DNA of 59,306 nt from Microbacteriaceae bacterium PS02068 (GCA_029959325.1 JASCPF010000013.1:1-59306), one strand, 5' to 3'. Shown: positions 12,352 to 22,471, counted from the stretch's first letter. A program made the numbers and translations. The notes: generated by a model from the sequence alone, not told the origin.

Positions 12352-13578
12352 TCAGACCACCGATATCGCCGGAGCCGCGTACACGGTTCCGGTCTGCGAC
12401 GGTGAGGGCGGTACGAAGAACGTCGCTCCCTGCCACTCGATGTCCAGGGGCGCGCCATCGCCGGCCAGCACTTCCGCATTCACGAAGTACTTTCCACCTG
12501 CGAGCGGAAGCTCCGGGAACGCATAGCTCACCGTGACCAGCCCAGCGCCACTTGGCCCATGAGAGGTTTCGTGCCGGCGGGTACCGGTGCCGAACACCTG
12601 CTGTCCATTTGGCGTGTCGATGCTGACATTCGAGTGCCACTGGTCGATGTCGTGCGGGAGATCAACGTTGATGTCAATGGTGAGCGCTTCCCCTGTCGCA
12701 ACGCTGTTCACTGCCGCGCCGGCCGCATTGCGTAGCGCGATTGAGACGATCCGCGCGACCGATGCGGGTGGGGCGTCGGCCTCTGCCGCCTGGGCGATCG
12801 ACTGGCGGTTGCCTTCGAGGATCTCGCGGTGCACCTGAGTGGCTTCGGCGGCGGATCCGATGAAGGCGACTTCGCCGTGGCTGAGCACGAGGCCACGATC
12901 ACACACTTCCATCACCTGCTCGGCGGAGTGCGAAACCAGGACGATGGTGCGACCCTCGCGCTGAAACTGCCGGATCTTGTCCATGCATTTACGCTGGAAC
13001 GCCTCGTCGCCGACGGCGAGAACCTCATCGACGAGAAGAACGTCGGGGTTCGTGTGGACGGCGACGGCGAAGGCCAGCCGGACATACATGCCCGACGAGT
13101 AGAACTTCACTTGGGTGTCGATGAACTCGCCGATCTCAGAGAACGCGAGAATGCTCTGGAACTCAGCGTCGGTCTCCTCCTTCGACATACCCAAGATCGC
13201 TGCGTTCAGGTAGACGTTCTCGCGACCGGAAAGGTCGGGGTGGAAGCCCGCTCCAAGCTCGAGCAACGCCGCGAGCCGACCGCGACGCTCGACCCGACCC
13301 TCCGAGGGGTCGATGATCCCGCCGATCACCTTGAGGAGCGTGCTCTTCCCAGATCCGTTGGAACCCAGAAGCCCGATCGAGGAACCGGCGCGGATCGAGA
13401 ACGAGACGCCCTTGAGCGCATCGAACGATTCTTGGTGCGCCCGCCCTCGCCGCCCCAGAGTGACGACCCGCTCTTTGAGCGAGTTGTCTTTCCGGATGAT
13501 GAACGACTTGGAGACGCCCTCCACCCGGATGACTTCGGGGCGCAGTGGGTCCGCACCTTGATCGACTGACGACGCCAT
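12352..13578 (-). CDS. wzt: Polysaccharide ABC exporter ATPase with C-terminal recognition domain
   Basis: 408 aa. The N-terminal ATPase has Walker A G-S-N-G-S-G-K-S-T (72-80), the family-typical G-A-G-F-H-P-D-L-S-G-R-E-N (109-121), signature Y-S-S-G-M (160-164) and Walker B V-L-L-V-D-E (180-185). About 140 extra residues (~265-408) form a beta-rich domain of the Wzt_C type; in Wzt proteins of E. coli O8/O9a this domain binds the modified non-reducing end of the O-polysaccharide before export. ATG 13578 overlaps the permease stop (TAATG). The extra domain suggests that this exporter recognises a defined chain terminus, unlike the exporter at 2845-4388. Confidence 0.92.
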   Translation of the reverse strand: MASSVDQGADPLRPEVIRVEGVSKSFIIRKDNSLKERVVTLGRRGRAHQESFDALKGVSFSIRAGSSIGLLGSNGSGKSTLLKVIGGIIDPSEGRVERRGRLAALLELGAGFHPDLSGRENVYLNAAILGMSKEETDAEFQSILAFSEIGEFIDTQVKFYSSGMYVRLAFAVAVHTNPDVLLVDEVLAVGDEAFQRKCMDKIRQFQREGRTIVLVSHSAEQVMEVCDRGLVLSHGEVAFIGSAAEATQVHREILEGNRQSIAQAAEADAPPASVARIVSIALRNAAGAAVNSVATGEALTIDINVDLPHDIDQWHSNVSIDTPNGQQVFGTGTRRHETSHGPSGAGLVTVSYAFPELPLAGGKYFVNAEVLAGDGAPLDIEWQGATFFVPPSPSQTGTVYAAPAISVV

Positions 13579-14492
13579 TACAGCTCCTGTGCGAAATTGC
13601 CCTGCAGGCGGGCGAACACCCGCTGGCAGATCCAGAGGACGACGAGACCGACCGCAAATGCAACGAGCATCCGCAGTCCGAGGTGGTCGGGGTAGTCGGC
13701 GTTGCTTCCCGCTGTCCAGAAGGCGCGGTGGAACCCGAGCACGGCGAGAGTTAGGGGGTTATTCGTGTATACCTCGAGCAGCCACCCCGGGAGGCTGTAG
13801 TCACGGAACACGTCGTGAACCATCTTCCATCCGTAGACGATCGGAGCCGCCCAGATCGACAGCGTCAGCAGGATCTGTACGAGGTACTGAACGTCGCGCA
13901 GATACACGTTGAGGGCGGAGAAAAGAATCCCCATTGCCGTGGCGTAGAGAACGATGAGTGCGACCGAGGGGAAAAAGTACAGCAGTCCGGACGAGATCGG
14001 CGGCGCTTCCAGTAGGAAGCAGCCGGCGATCAGAACCACGACTTGCACACTGAAGGTGAACAACGCGGAGCCCATCGACGCAAGCGGAAATACCTCCCGC
14101 GGTACGTAGACCTTCTTCACGAGACCCGCGTTCGCGAGAATCGAACTCGTCGTGCCGGAGAGCGACTCGGCCAGCAGCCCGTAAATCGTCAGCCCGGAGA
14201 ACACGTAGATCGCAAAGTTCTCGATGCCGCGCGCGGCGCCGAGGATCTGCCCCATCACAACGTAGTAGACCACCAACTGGACTATGGGGTTTATCAACGA
14301 CCACAGCACACCGAGCGCGCTGTCCTTGTAGCGTGCCTTGATATCCCGGCGCACGAGCAGGTTGAGCAGACCCCGGTGGTCCAGGACCGCCTTCAGCGAG
14401 CCCCACGTGCCGACGAATCCGACCTTGCCGGCGGAGGCAGTGAATGGTTGTGCGCTGAGCCGCTCGAATCGGGTGAGAGCGCTGTCAGTCAA
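13578..14492 (-). CDS. wzm: Polysaccharide ABC exporter permease
   Basis: 304 aa ABC-2 membrane subunit. R-R-D-I-K-A-R-Y-K-D-S-A-L-G-V-L-W-S (~49-66) is the coupling-helix motif, followed by six helices with I-Y-V-F-S-G-L near residue 93 and V-Y-V-P-R-E-V-F-P-L-A near 127. It partners with the long-form Wzt that overlaps its 3' end. The start is TTG, with an AGGTG ribosome site about 7 nt upstream. A TATAGT box 36 nt upstream gives it its own promoter candidate. Confidence 0.92.
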   Translation of the reverse strand: MTDSALTRFERLSAQPFTASAGKVGFVGTWGSLKAVLDHRGLLNLLVRRDIKARYKDSALGVLWSLINPIVQLVVYYVVMGQILGAARGIENFAIYVFSGLTIYGLLAESLSGTTSSILANAGLVKKVYVPREVFPLASMGSALFTFSVQVVVLIAGCFLLEAPPISSGLLYFFPSVALIVLYATAMGILFSALNVYLRDVQYLVQILLTLSIWAAPIVYGWKMVHDVFRDYSLPGWLLEVYTNNPLTLAVLGFHRAFWTAGSNADYPDHLGLRMLVAFAVGLVVLWICQRVFARLQGNFAQEL

Positions 14493-14528
14493 TTGACACC
14501 TGGACTTTCTAGCTGAGACCAGCGACTC

Positions 14529-14534
14529 ACTATA
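14529..14534 (-). promoter_or_regulatory. TATAGT -10 box for wzm-wzt
   Basis: TATAGT on the minus strand, with GGTGAT 17 nt further upstream as a weak -35. It predicts a leader of about 30 nt before the TTG at 14492 that contains the AGGTG ribosome site. It lies in the 103-nt gap after the GT2 gene. Confidence 0.45.
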
Positions 14535-14595
14535 CCGGCACGGGAATCCGAATCACCCCACCGACAGGCGGTCGCGTGTGCGCGCGGCAGCACGG

Positions 14596-15468
14596 TCACC
14601 ACCGCAGTTCGCGGGCCGGGTAGCGCAAGCCCGCCCATGCTCCTCGGAGTGCGGCCGCGACCTTGCTTCCCTTGTCGCGTTCCAACAACAAGACCTTCGC
14701 CCATGCCTTCGCGGTGAACCAGGCATCCTCCCAGAACCAACGTCCGAATCCATGGCGACGGATGACGATGAGGCGGTTACGTGCCGCGTGGAAGTGACGC
14801 ATCGTCGAGTAGTTGGAGCGGTAGACGCGTCGACCCAAGATCGTCGCAGGGTCAGAATCGCCGAAGCTGTGATCCAGGATCGCGTCATAGACCTTGTAGT
14901 TGCGGAAGCCGTGGGCGCGAGCACGAAGGCAGATGTCGTGGTCGACATAGTCGATGAAAAGCGGTTGATCGTGCAAGCCGATCGCCTCGAGCAGTGAACG
15001 AGAGAAGAGCGACCCGGAACTGATAAGTACGTCGACCTCGTGGGCTCCCGTTCCGCTCTCACGGGAGTAGATCATCCCGGTCGCGTTCGACCGGAGTGCG
15101 GGGCCGATGATGCCGGCGTTCTCTCCGACCGCGTCGCGCGCTGCGAGCAGCCGGCCGAGTGAGCCTTCGGTCACCGCACTGTCCTGATCGAAGATCCACA
15201 CATCGTCGAACCCTGCAGCGAGCGCTGCCCTGATGCCGGCGTTGAATCCGCTCGCCACACCGACGTTGCCCGGTTGCTCAATGATCTCGACGTCGTCTCG
15301 TCGCGAGACTGGCTCGAGAATCCGCGCGGATGTCTCGCCGGGAGAGTTGTCAATCACGAATACCCGTGCGACCTGGGCCGACAAAGCCTCGATGTTCGGC
15401 ACGACCTCGGAGTCCGGATGATACGTGAGCACGACAGCGGCGACGTGGGGGTAGGGCAGGGAATCCAC
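14596..15468 (-). CDS. GT2 family glycosyltransferase, rhamnosyltransferase-like
   Basis: 290 aa. A-A-V-V-L-T-Y-H-P at the start, F-V-I-D-N-S (~36), Q-P-G-N-V-G-V-A-S-G-F-N-x-G (~64-77), and the metal-binding W-I-F-D-Q-D-S (~90-96) instead of a D-x-D. The N-x-G-x-A-x-G-x-N and D-Q-D pattern is typical of WbbL/RfbF-type rhamnosyltransferases. The surrounding gmd-rmd and rml genes supply both D- and L-rhamnose. The start is GTG; TTG/ATG alternatives would enter the catalytic strand. Linkage and acceptor cannot be read from the sequence. Confidence 0.85.
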   Translation of the reverse strand: MDSLPYPHVAAVVLTYHPDSEVVPNIEALSAQVARVFVIDNSPGETSARILEPVSRRDDVEIIEQPGNVGVASGFNAGIRAALAAGFDDVWIFDQDSAVTEGSLGRLLAARDAVGENAGIIGPALRSNATGMIYSRESGTGAHEVDVLISSGSLFSRSLLEAIGLHDQPLFIDYVDHDICLRARAHGFRNYKVYDAILDHSFGDSDPATILGRRVYRSNYSTMRHFHAARNRLIVIRRHGFGRWFWEDAWFTAKAWAKVLLLERDKGSKVAAALRGAWAGLRYPARELRW

Positions 15469-15542
15469 GCCACCATCATCCCAGACTCGACCCCGAGAAC
15501 CTGCTGGGCGTGGTTCGGCCAGCGGGTCGAGAAAGTTCGAGA

Positions 15543-16463
15543 TCAGCGGCTCGCGGCGACCGTGTCCGCGATGGTCGTCTCGAACGGCACGGCGGGCTCC
15601 CAGCCGACGTCGGCTCGCAGCAGAGACGCATCGCCGACGATGACCGGCGGGTCGGTCGCGCGGATCAACGACTCGTCGACATCGAGAGGGGGAACCGGTC
15701 GGCCGAGCGCAGCCGATAACGCCTCAAGGATCTCGAGACCCGAGCGCGAGGCGCCGGATGCCACGTTGTACACGGGGTGTGCCAGCTCTGATGCCGTCGC
15801 CAACGTGAGATACGCGCGAGCAACGTCACGCACGTCGGTGTAGTCCCGACGCGTTGCGAGGTTGCCGACACGGAGCGGACGATCCGGTGGAGACGATCGT
15901 TGCTGGCGAAGCAGATCCGGCACGAGGAATCCAGGGCCCTGGTGCGGCCCGATGTGATTGAAGGGTCGGGCAACGACGGTCCGCAAACCTCGCCGCGAAT
16001 AGTAGGCGAACTGATTCTCCACCAAGACCTTGCTCACGACGTACGGCGAGGTGAAGGCCACCGCGTCGCGCTCGGTGCGCGCAGCATCGTCGCTCTTTTG
16101 CGCGTACACGGAGCCGGTTGAAACCCCGACCACGCGACCGGAGAATCCCGCGGCAACGAGCGCTTCGCACATGTTGGTCACGATCGCGCTGTTGCCGTCG
16201 ATGTAGTCCTGGGGACGATCGAAGGAGGGACCCACGGCGGCAAGCCCGGCGAGGTGGACGACGTCCGCGTCCAGCGGCACCTCGACCGGCCATTCCCGAC
16301 GCAGATCAGCAGCGACGTACCCGCTGAGGAGGGAACGTAGGTCCCCGTCGACGTCGGGATTGCGCGAGATGCCGAAGACCTCGATTCCCGTGTCCGCGGC
16401 GATGCGAGCGAGGTGCCGCCCGACGAAGCCGTCGACTCCGGTGACGACGAGGGTGCGGGTCAT
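15543..16463 (-). CDS. rmd: GDP-6-deoxy-D-lyxo-4-hexulose reductase (Rmd-like SDR)
   Basis: 306 aa extended SDR. G-V-D-G-F-V-G-R-H-L at the N-terminus binds NAD(P)H; S-T-G-S-V-Y (~115) and Y-V-V-S-K (~140) give the catalytic Ser and Tyr-x-x-x-Lys; R-P-F-N-H-I-G-P follows. Immediately downstream of gmd with an ATGA overlap. The pair most simply makes GDP-D-rhamnose, as known for Gmd/Rmd in Pseudomonas. GDP-6-deoxytalose is an alternative because the two reductases are close relatives. A longer open frame upstream was rejected because it lies within gmd. Confidence 0.82.
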   Translation of the reverse strand: MTRTLVVTGVDGFVGRHLARIAADTGIEVFGISRNPDVDGDLRSLLSGYVAADLRREWPVEVPLDADVVHLAGLAAVGPSFDRPQDYIDGNSAIVTNMCEALVAAGFSGRVVGVSTGSVYAQKSDDAARTERDAVAFTSPYVVSKVLVENQFAYYSRRGLRTVVARPFNHIGPHQGPGFLVPDLLRQQRSSPPDRPLRVGNLATRRDYTDVRDVARAYLTLATASELAHPVYNVASGASRSGLEILEALSAALGRPVPPLDVDESLIRATDPPVIVGDASLLRADVGWEPAVPFETTIADTVAASR

Positions 16464-17464
16464 ACCGACAGTCGCTGAGCTTCCGCGAGGCGCAGATCGT
16501 GGGCGACCATGAGACTCACCAACCCGGGGAAGTCGACCTTGCGCTCCCATCCGAGCACTTTCTCTGCCTTCGACGGGTCGCCCAGGAGGATGTCGACCTC
16601 CGCGGGGCGCATGAAAGCGGGGTTCTGGGTGACATACGGGCGCCAGTCGTCGATCCCGACCTCGCCAAACGCGAGGGTGAGGAATTCCTCGATCGAGTGC
16701 GTCTCTCCCGTCGCGAGCACGAAGTCGTCAGGCTCGCTGTGCTGAAGCATCCGCCACATGCCTTCGACGAAGTCACCGGCGTAGCCCCAGTCGCGCTTGG
16801 GCCACAGGTCACCGAGCTCGATCTGAGGCTGCAGGCCAAGCTTGATCCGCGCGACAGCGTGCGTGATCTTGCGCGTCACGAATTCGACACCGCGCCGCTC
16901 GCCCTCGTGGTTGAACAGGATGCCGCACGAGACGAACATGTCGTAGCTCTCGCGGTAGTTCTTCGCGATCCAGTGCCCATAGAGCTTGGCCACGCCGTAG
17001 GGACTGCGCGGGTGGAACAGCGAGTTTTCGTTGTAGCCGGCGCCGGGGCGGTTGTAGTCAAGACCGCCGAACATCTCCGAGGTGGATGCCTGGTAGACGC
17101 GGGTAGCCTGCTCGCGGCCCGTCACACGCACGGCTTCGAGCACGTTGAGAACACCCTTGGCTGTCACATCGGCGGTCAGGGAGGGGTTCTTGAACGAGTA
17201 GCCGACGTGACTCACTGCCGCAAGGTTGTAGAGCTCATCGGGGTTGCTCGTCTCGACTGCACGCACCAGCGACGTGGGGTCGGTCAGGTCACCTTCGATC
17301 AGGTGGACATAGGGCATGTCGCGCTCGACCTCGGCGCGCCGCGGATTGTGCTGCCCACGAAGGAGCCCGAAGACCTCGTAGCCCTTCTCGTTGAGTAGCT
17401 GCGCGAGATGTCCGCCGTCCTGTCCCGTGATGCCTGTGATCAGTGCGCGGCGTGTGTCTGCCAT
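16460..17464 (-). CDS. gmd: GDP-mannose 4,6-dehydratase
   Basis: 334 aa. Converts GDP-D-mannose to GDP-4-dehydro-6-deoxy-D-mannose. Diagnostic G-I-T-G-Q-D-G-G-H-L at the NADP site, N-L-A-A-V-S-H-V near 80, S-T-S-E-M-F-G (~127-133), S-P-Y-G-V-A-K (~153-159) and F-N-H-E-G-E-R-R-G-x-E-F-V-T-R-K. Length is slightly shorter than E. coli Gmd but complete. ATG 17464 has a GGGAG ribosome site, and TAGGAT lies about 33 nt upstream. No mannose-1-phosphate guanylyltransferase is in this window, so GDP-mannose must come from elsewhere. Confidence 0.95.
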   Translation of the reverse strand: MADTRRALITGITGQDGGHLAQLLNEKGYEVFGLLRGQHNPRRAEVERDMPYVHLIEGDLTDPTSLVRAVETSNPDELYNLAAVSHVGYSFKNPSLTADVTAKGVLNVLEAVRVTGREQATRVYQASTSEMFGGLDYNRPGAGYNENSLFHPRSPYGVAKLYGHWIAKNYRESYDMFVSCGILFNHEGERRGVEFVTRKITHAVARIKLGLQPQIELGDLWPKRDWGYAGDFVEGMWRMLQHSEPDDFVLATGETHSIEEFLTLAFGEVGIDDWRPYVTQNPAFMRPAEVDILLGDPSKAEKVLGWERKVDFPGLVSLMVAHDLRLAEAQRLSV

Positions 17465-17497
17465 TGGTAGGTCTCCCGTGTCGAATCGGCCCAGAAT

Positions 17498-17503
17498 ATC
17501 CTA
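17498..17503 (-). promoter_or_regulatory. TAGGAT -10 candidate for gmd-rmd
   Basis: Lies in the 80-nt gap between rmlCD and gmd, 33 nt ahead of the gmd ATG; the leader would contain the GGGAG ribosome site. No -35 recognised. Confidence 0.3.
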
Positions 17504-17544
17504 GCCTTGCCGACCTTCTCCGATTTTTGGGGTCACATCGAGCA

Positions 17545-18966
17545 TTAGCCGTTGCGGTGAGACGCGAGGTAGTCCTGCAGTCCGTCGCTATGGTCGCGCG
17601 GGGTGTATCCGGTCGCCTCGATCTTGGACAGGCTCAGAACGCTGTATTGCGGACGCGGTGCGATCGGCCCCGCCGAGGTCGAGAAATACTCGTCCGTCGT
17701 CACTCCGTTCACCCGGTCGGGGTCGTGCCCCGACAGTGCGAAAACTCGACGCGCGATCTGCGCCCACGAGGACGGCTCACCGGATCCGGTGAGGTTGTAC
17801 GCGCCGAAGGCGGCCTTGGACTCCAGCAGATGCCGGATACCACGCGCGATGTCCGTGGCGAACGTGAGTCTTCCGACCTGATCGTCAACGACGTTCGGAT
17901 CGATGCCTCGGTCGGCGAGCGATGCCATTGTTGAGACGAAGTTCCTTCCCTCGCCGATCACCCACGACGTGCGCACGATGTAGTGACGCCGCACCGTCGC
18001 AACGACGGCGTCGCCCGCCGCCTTGGTCTGCCCGTACACGCCGAGCGGGGCGAAGGGCTCGTGCTCGCCGTACGGCTGGTCAGCGCTGCCGTCGAAGACG
18101 TAGTCGCTCGAGACGTGCACGAGGGTGAGGTCGTTCGCCGCGGAGACACGAGCCAGCGCGCTCACTGCCCGCACGTTGACGGCCCACGCGGCCACGCGTC
18201 CGGAAGGCGTCTCAGACTCGTCGACCGCAGTGTAGGCGGCCGCGTTGATGATCGTGTCGTAGTCGCGCCAGCGCCGCGCGGTCGCCAGATCGGCCGAGGT
18301 GAGGTCGAGGTCGTCCCGCGAGGCGAACTCGACGCGCGCGTCGCCGTCGAACTCCGCGCGCAGCGCGCGCCCGAGTTGACCGCCCGCGCCGACGACGAGC
18401 ATCTTGCGGGGTGGCATCGGCGTGACGTCGCTCAGGCGCGGGTGCGAGCGGTCTTTCGCCGAGACCTCCACCTGATCGAGCGGAATCGGCCACGCGATGG
18501 CGGCGGTCTCGTCTGCGAGATTGAGGAACGTGTACTCCGCGTCGGGCGACCAATGGTCGTTGACGAGGTAGGTGTAGGCGGTATCGGGCTCGAGCGTCTG
18601 GTACGCGTTTCCCACGCCCCGGGGCACGAAGATCGCGCGCGACGGGTCGAGCTCCATGGTGAATACGGCTCCGAACGTCGGCCCGTCGCGCAGGTCGACC
18701 CAGGCCCCGAAGACGCGACCGGTCGCCACCGAGATGAACTTGTCCCAGGGCTCCGCATGGATGCCACGAGTTGTGCCCACCTCGTCGTTGAAGGAGATGT
18801 TGTTCTGCACCGGGCCGAAGTCGGGGAGCCCCGCGACGGTCATCTTCGCGCGCTGCCAGTTCTCCTTGAACCAGCCACGACTGTCGCCGTGAACCGGGAT
18901 ATCCCAGTACACGAGCCCGGGAATGGTCGTCGGCGTGGCCGACAGGGCCTTACCGAACGAGGTCAT
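17545..18966 (-). CDS. rmlCD: Fused dTDP-4-dehydrorhamnose 3,5-epimerase / reductase (RmlC-RmlD)
   Basis: 473 aa, two enzymes in one chain. Residues 1-~180 form an RmlC cupin: D-S-R-G-W-F near 29, T-R-G-I-H with the catalytic His at ~70, V-D-L-R-D-G-P-T-F-G. Residues ~188-473 form RmlD: V-V-G-A-G-G-Q-L-G at the NADPH site, S-S-D-Y-V-F-D-G, Y-G-Q-T-K, R-T-S-W-V. Together they turn dTDP-4-keto-6-deoxyglucose into dTDP-L-rhamnose. The ATG directly abuts the rmlB stop. Fusion of these steps is known in some actinobacteria; here both halves look intact. Confidence 0.93.
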   Translation of the reverse strand: MTSFGKALSATPTTIPGLVYWDIPVHGDSRGWFKENWQRAKMTVAGLPDFGPVQNNISFNDEVGTTRGIHAEPWDKFISVATGRVFGAWVDLRDGPTFGAVFTMELDPSRAIFVPRGVGNAYQTLEPDTAYTYLVNDHWSPDAEYTFLNLADETAAIAWPIPLDQVEVSAKDRSHPRLSDVTPMPPRKMLVVGAGGQLGRALRAEFDGDARVEFASRDDLDLTSADLATARRWRDYDTIINAAAYTAVDESETPSGRVAAWAVNVRAVSALARVSAANDLTLVHVSSDYVFDGSADQPYGEHEPFAPLGVYGQTKAAGDAVVATVRRHYIVRTSWVIGEGRNFVSTMASLADRGIDPNVVDDQVGRLTFATDIARGIRHLLESKAAFGAYNLTGSGEPSSWAQIARRVFALSGHDPDRVNGVTTDEYFSTSAGPIAPRPQYSVLSLSKIEATGYTPRDHSDGLQDYLASHRNG

Positions 18967-19977
<1,011 letters not shown>

Positions 19978-20026
19978 CCGACGGCGCCTGTCCGAGCGCT
20001 CACCCGGACCTTACGCGTGGCCAAGA

Positions 20027-20032
20027 TATGAT
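20027..20032 (+). promoter_or_regulatory. TATGAT -10 box before FkbM gene
   Basis: TATGAT followed by 7 nt and ATG 20040. If this is the -10 box, the in-frame ATG at 20028 lies inside the promoter and cannot be the start, which decides for 20040. Confidence 0.5.
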
Positions 20033-20039
20033 CGGGACC

Positions 20040-20972
20040 ATGTCTGACGCACCCTTTGTCTCGTACGCGCAGAATGCGGAAGACGTGGTCCTATGGCGCG
20101 CCCTCCGACACGTCCGGGAGGGTCGGTACGTCGACGTGGGCGCAAACCACCCCGCCGTCGATTCGGTCTCCCGCGCGTTTTATGAGCGCGGTTGGAGCGG
20201 CATAACTGTCGAGCCGCTCGAAGAGTTCTCCAGCATGCACCGCGCGGAGCGACCGCGCGACCTACAGGTCCAGGCCGTCGCAGCGGAGACCGATGCCGAC
20301 GCCGTCACTCTTCACTCCGTGCCGGGGACCGGGCTCTCAACGCTTGAGAGTGGTGCCGACGAACGCAATCGAAACGACGGCCAGCACGTCGATGACATCG
20401 ACGTCGAAGCTCGGACGCTCTCCCGCATTCTGACCGACGCCGGCGAAGGTTTCGACGAGATCCACTTCATGGTCATCGATCTTGAAGGTGCCGAGAGCCG
20501 CGCGCTCGCTGGGCTCGACTTACAGAAATGGCGTCCCTGGGTTCTGGTGGTGGAAGCCACAAGACCAAACTCGACGACCCCCTCCCACGAGGCATGGGAG
20601 AGCGTCGTGCTCGACGCGGGATACACGCTGTGCCTCTTCGACGGACTGTCGAGGTTCTACGTGGCAGCCGAGCACCGGGATGCTCTGGAGGCATCACTGT
20701 CGTACCCGGCGGGTGTTTTTGATCACTTCATTCCGCTTGCGCAAGAGGAGCTGAAGCGTGAAATCGCCGACCTCCAAGACCGCCTACGCGACGCCGAGCG
20801 CCAGATCACCCGTTGGCGCTATAAGGCCCTCGTCGAGTGGGCGGAAGTCACCGCTTCGGTAGCCGACACCGAAGGAGTCGCCCGCAAGCTCAAGGCGTTG
20901 GAAGAGAGTCTTTCCTGGCGGGTCACTGAGCCGCTGAGGTCCGCACGCCGGAAGATCGGTCGCGTGCGTTGA
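20040..20972 (+). CDS. FkbM family methyltransferase with C-terminal coiled coil
   Basis: 310 aa. SAM-dependent enzyme, probably O-methylating a sugar or chain end. Y-A-Q-N-A-E-D-V-V-L-W at the N-terminus is the FkbM entry motif (usually S-Q-x-x-E-D), Y-V-D-V-G-A-N-H-P (~31-39) is the SAM site, then E-P-L and F-M-V-I-D-L-E-G-A-E (~142-151). Residues ~238-262 are a charged coiled coil, and the end carries L-S-W-R-V-T-E-P-L-R, a tail motif common in glycan-assembly proteins. Its stop overlaps the TTG of the next gene. Methylation of chain ends may matter to the recognition-type exporter nearby; that link is inference. Confidence 0.85.
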   Translation: MSDAPFVSYAQNAEDVVLWRALRHVREGRYVDVGANHPAVDSVSRAFYERGWSGITVEPLEEFSSMHRAERPRDLQVQAVAAETDADAVTLHSVPGTGLSTLESGADERNRNDGQHVDDIDVEARTLSRILTDAGEGFDEIHFMVIDLEGAESRALAGLDLQKWRPWVLVVEATRPNSTTPSHEAWESVVLDAGYTLCLFDGLSRFYVAAEHRDALEASLSYPAGVFDHFIPLAQEELKREIADLQDRLRDAERQITRWRYKALVEWAEVTASVADTEGVARKLKALEESLSWRVTEPLRSARRKIGRVR

Positions 20973-22471
20973 CTGCGACAACGTCAGCATCGGAGCGCTT
21001 CCTTGATGCAGTGGATCAGCGCATTGTCGCGGCAGGAGAGGTGCTGTTGCCGGGCCGGTCGATCGATCCGGGGTTGGTTCCGGGATATGCGACCGCGTTG
21101 CTGCTGCCCGCGCTGCTTGACCACGCGAGACTGACCATGAGCCAGCCCGCGATCTGGCTAATCTTGACCGCCGTCACAGGTCGATTCCCATCTGTGGACA
21201 AGGTCCGCCGAGTTCTCCGATCGCTGCGACTCGACCCGCCCGAAGAGGTCGAGCAGATCGTGCTCTCACTAGCGACCGAGACCGCGAGCCGCAGTCGAAT
21301 CGATCTCCCTATGCGGGTCGTCACCTCGCCCGTCATCGACGTCGACACATCGGGACGGTCTGACTATCAGTCAGGAATTCACCGTGTGGTTCGTGAGACG
21401 GTGTCTCGCTGGGTACAGCATCATTCCGTCGAGCTCGCGATCTGGGACGACACACACCGCGTGATGCGATCTGCGGCACCGCGCGAAGTCGGGCGCGTTA
21501 CGCGATTCGGTGGTGAGTTCATCGCCGGAGTCGACGATGCAAACTACGAGCAGGAGTTGATCGTTCCCTGGAACACTGTTGTGGTACTGCCGGACGTACC
21601 TCTTGGCAGCCCCGCCGAGGTCCTGACTGGCATCGCCGAGTGCTCCGGCAACGAACTCGCGGCGATCGGGTACGACCTGATCCCGATCACGAGCGCAGAG
21701 ACCCGGCCGCTGCACGAGGCTGCCGCGGCCGGTGAGTGGCTCGTTCCGCTGAAAAGCGCACGCCGCATCGCCGGTATCTCTAGTTCCGCGACGGCCGAGT
21801 TCAGGGGCTTCGCACATATGCTGTCCGCGCAGGGGCTCATGGGGCCGAACGTCGAAGAGATCAGACTGCCCGCGACCACGCCGCCCAGCTGGTTCACGCG
21901 AACGGGTCACACCGAGCATCTCATCCCTCGGATTGTCGTGTCGGGCACCCGTGAGCCCCACAAGAATCACGATGCCGTTCTTTACGCCGCCGAGCGCCTG
22001 TGGAGCGAGGGTTTAGTCTTCGAAGTCCGCCTTGTGGGCGGAAACGGATGGACGGATCGACACCTCGGCGATACCATCGCACGACTCAAGGGAGGCGGGC
22101 GTTCTCTCGTCGACCTCGGCAGGGTTTCCGAGGAGGAGTTGTGGAGCGAGCTGGCGGAGGCTGACGCCGTCGTATTCCTATCACTCCACGAGGGCTATGG
22201 ACTTCCCGTGGTGGAGGCGCTCGCGGTGGGTACTCCCGTGCTCACAACCTCGTACGGCAGCCAAGGGGAGATCGCGCGGGACGGCGGTTGCCTGACCGCG
22301 GACCCGCGAGATGAGGAGTCCATTGTGAGCGCGCTCCGACGTTTGGTCTCGGAGCCCGAGCTCAGGCAGACCCTCGCCCAAGAAGCGCGTGAGCGAGCTC
22401 GGGTGTCGTGGGATCAGTACGCCTCCGAACTCTGGGACTTCCTCGTCGAGGATCTGGAGGTGGCTCCGTGA
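20969..22471 (+). CDS. GT4 family glycosyltransferase (tandem paralogue 1)
   Basis: 500 aa. A helical N-terminal region of ~115 residues is followed by D-V-D-T-S-G and G-I-H-R-V-V-R-E, and a C-terminal GT-B domain with S-G-T-R-E-P-H-K-N (~323), F-L-S-L-H-E-G-Y-G-L-P-V-V-E-A-L-A-V-G-T-P (~398-418). The E-G-x-G-L-P-x-x-E-A block holds the donor-binding glutamates of GT4. Starts with TTG overlapping the FkbM stop (TTGA), an unusual start supported only by the coupling. Paralogous to the next gene over its full length. Donor unknown; rhamnose or mannose derivatives are plausible. Confidence 0.83.
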   Translation: MTATTSASERFLDAVDQRIVAAGEVLLPGRSIDPGLVPGYATALLLPALLDHARLTMSQPAIWLILTAVTGRFPSVDKVRRVLRSLRLDPPEEVEQIVLSLATETASRSRIDLPMRVVTSPVIDVDTSGRSDYQSGIHRVVRETVSRWVQHHSVELAIWDDTHRVMRSAAPREVGRVTRFGGEFIAGVDDANYEQELIVPWNTVVVLPDVPLGSPAEVLTGIAECSGNELAAIGYDLIPITSAETRPLHEAAAAGEWLVPLKSARRIAGISSSATAEFRGFAHMLSAQGLMGPNVEEIRLPATTPPSWFTRTGHTEHLIPRIVVSGTREPHKNHDAVLYAAERLWSEGLVFEVRLVGGNGWTDRHLGDTIARLKGGGRSLVDLGRVSEEELWSELAEADAVVFLSLHEGYGLPVVEALAVGTPVLTTSYGSQGEIARDGGCLTADPRDEESIVSALRRLVSEPELRQTLAQEARERARVSWDQYASELWDFLVEDLEVAP

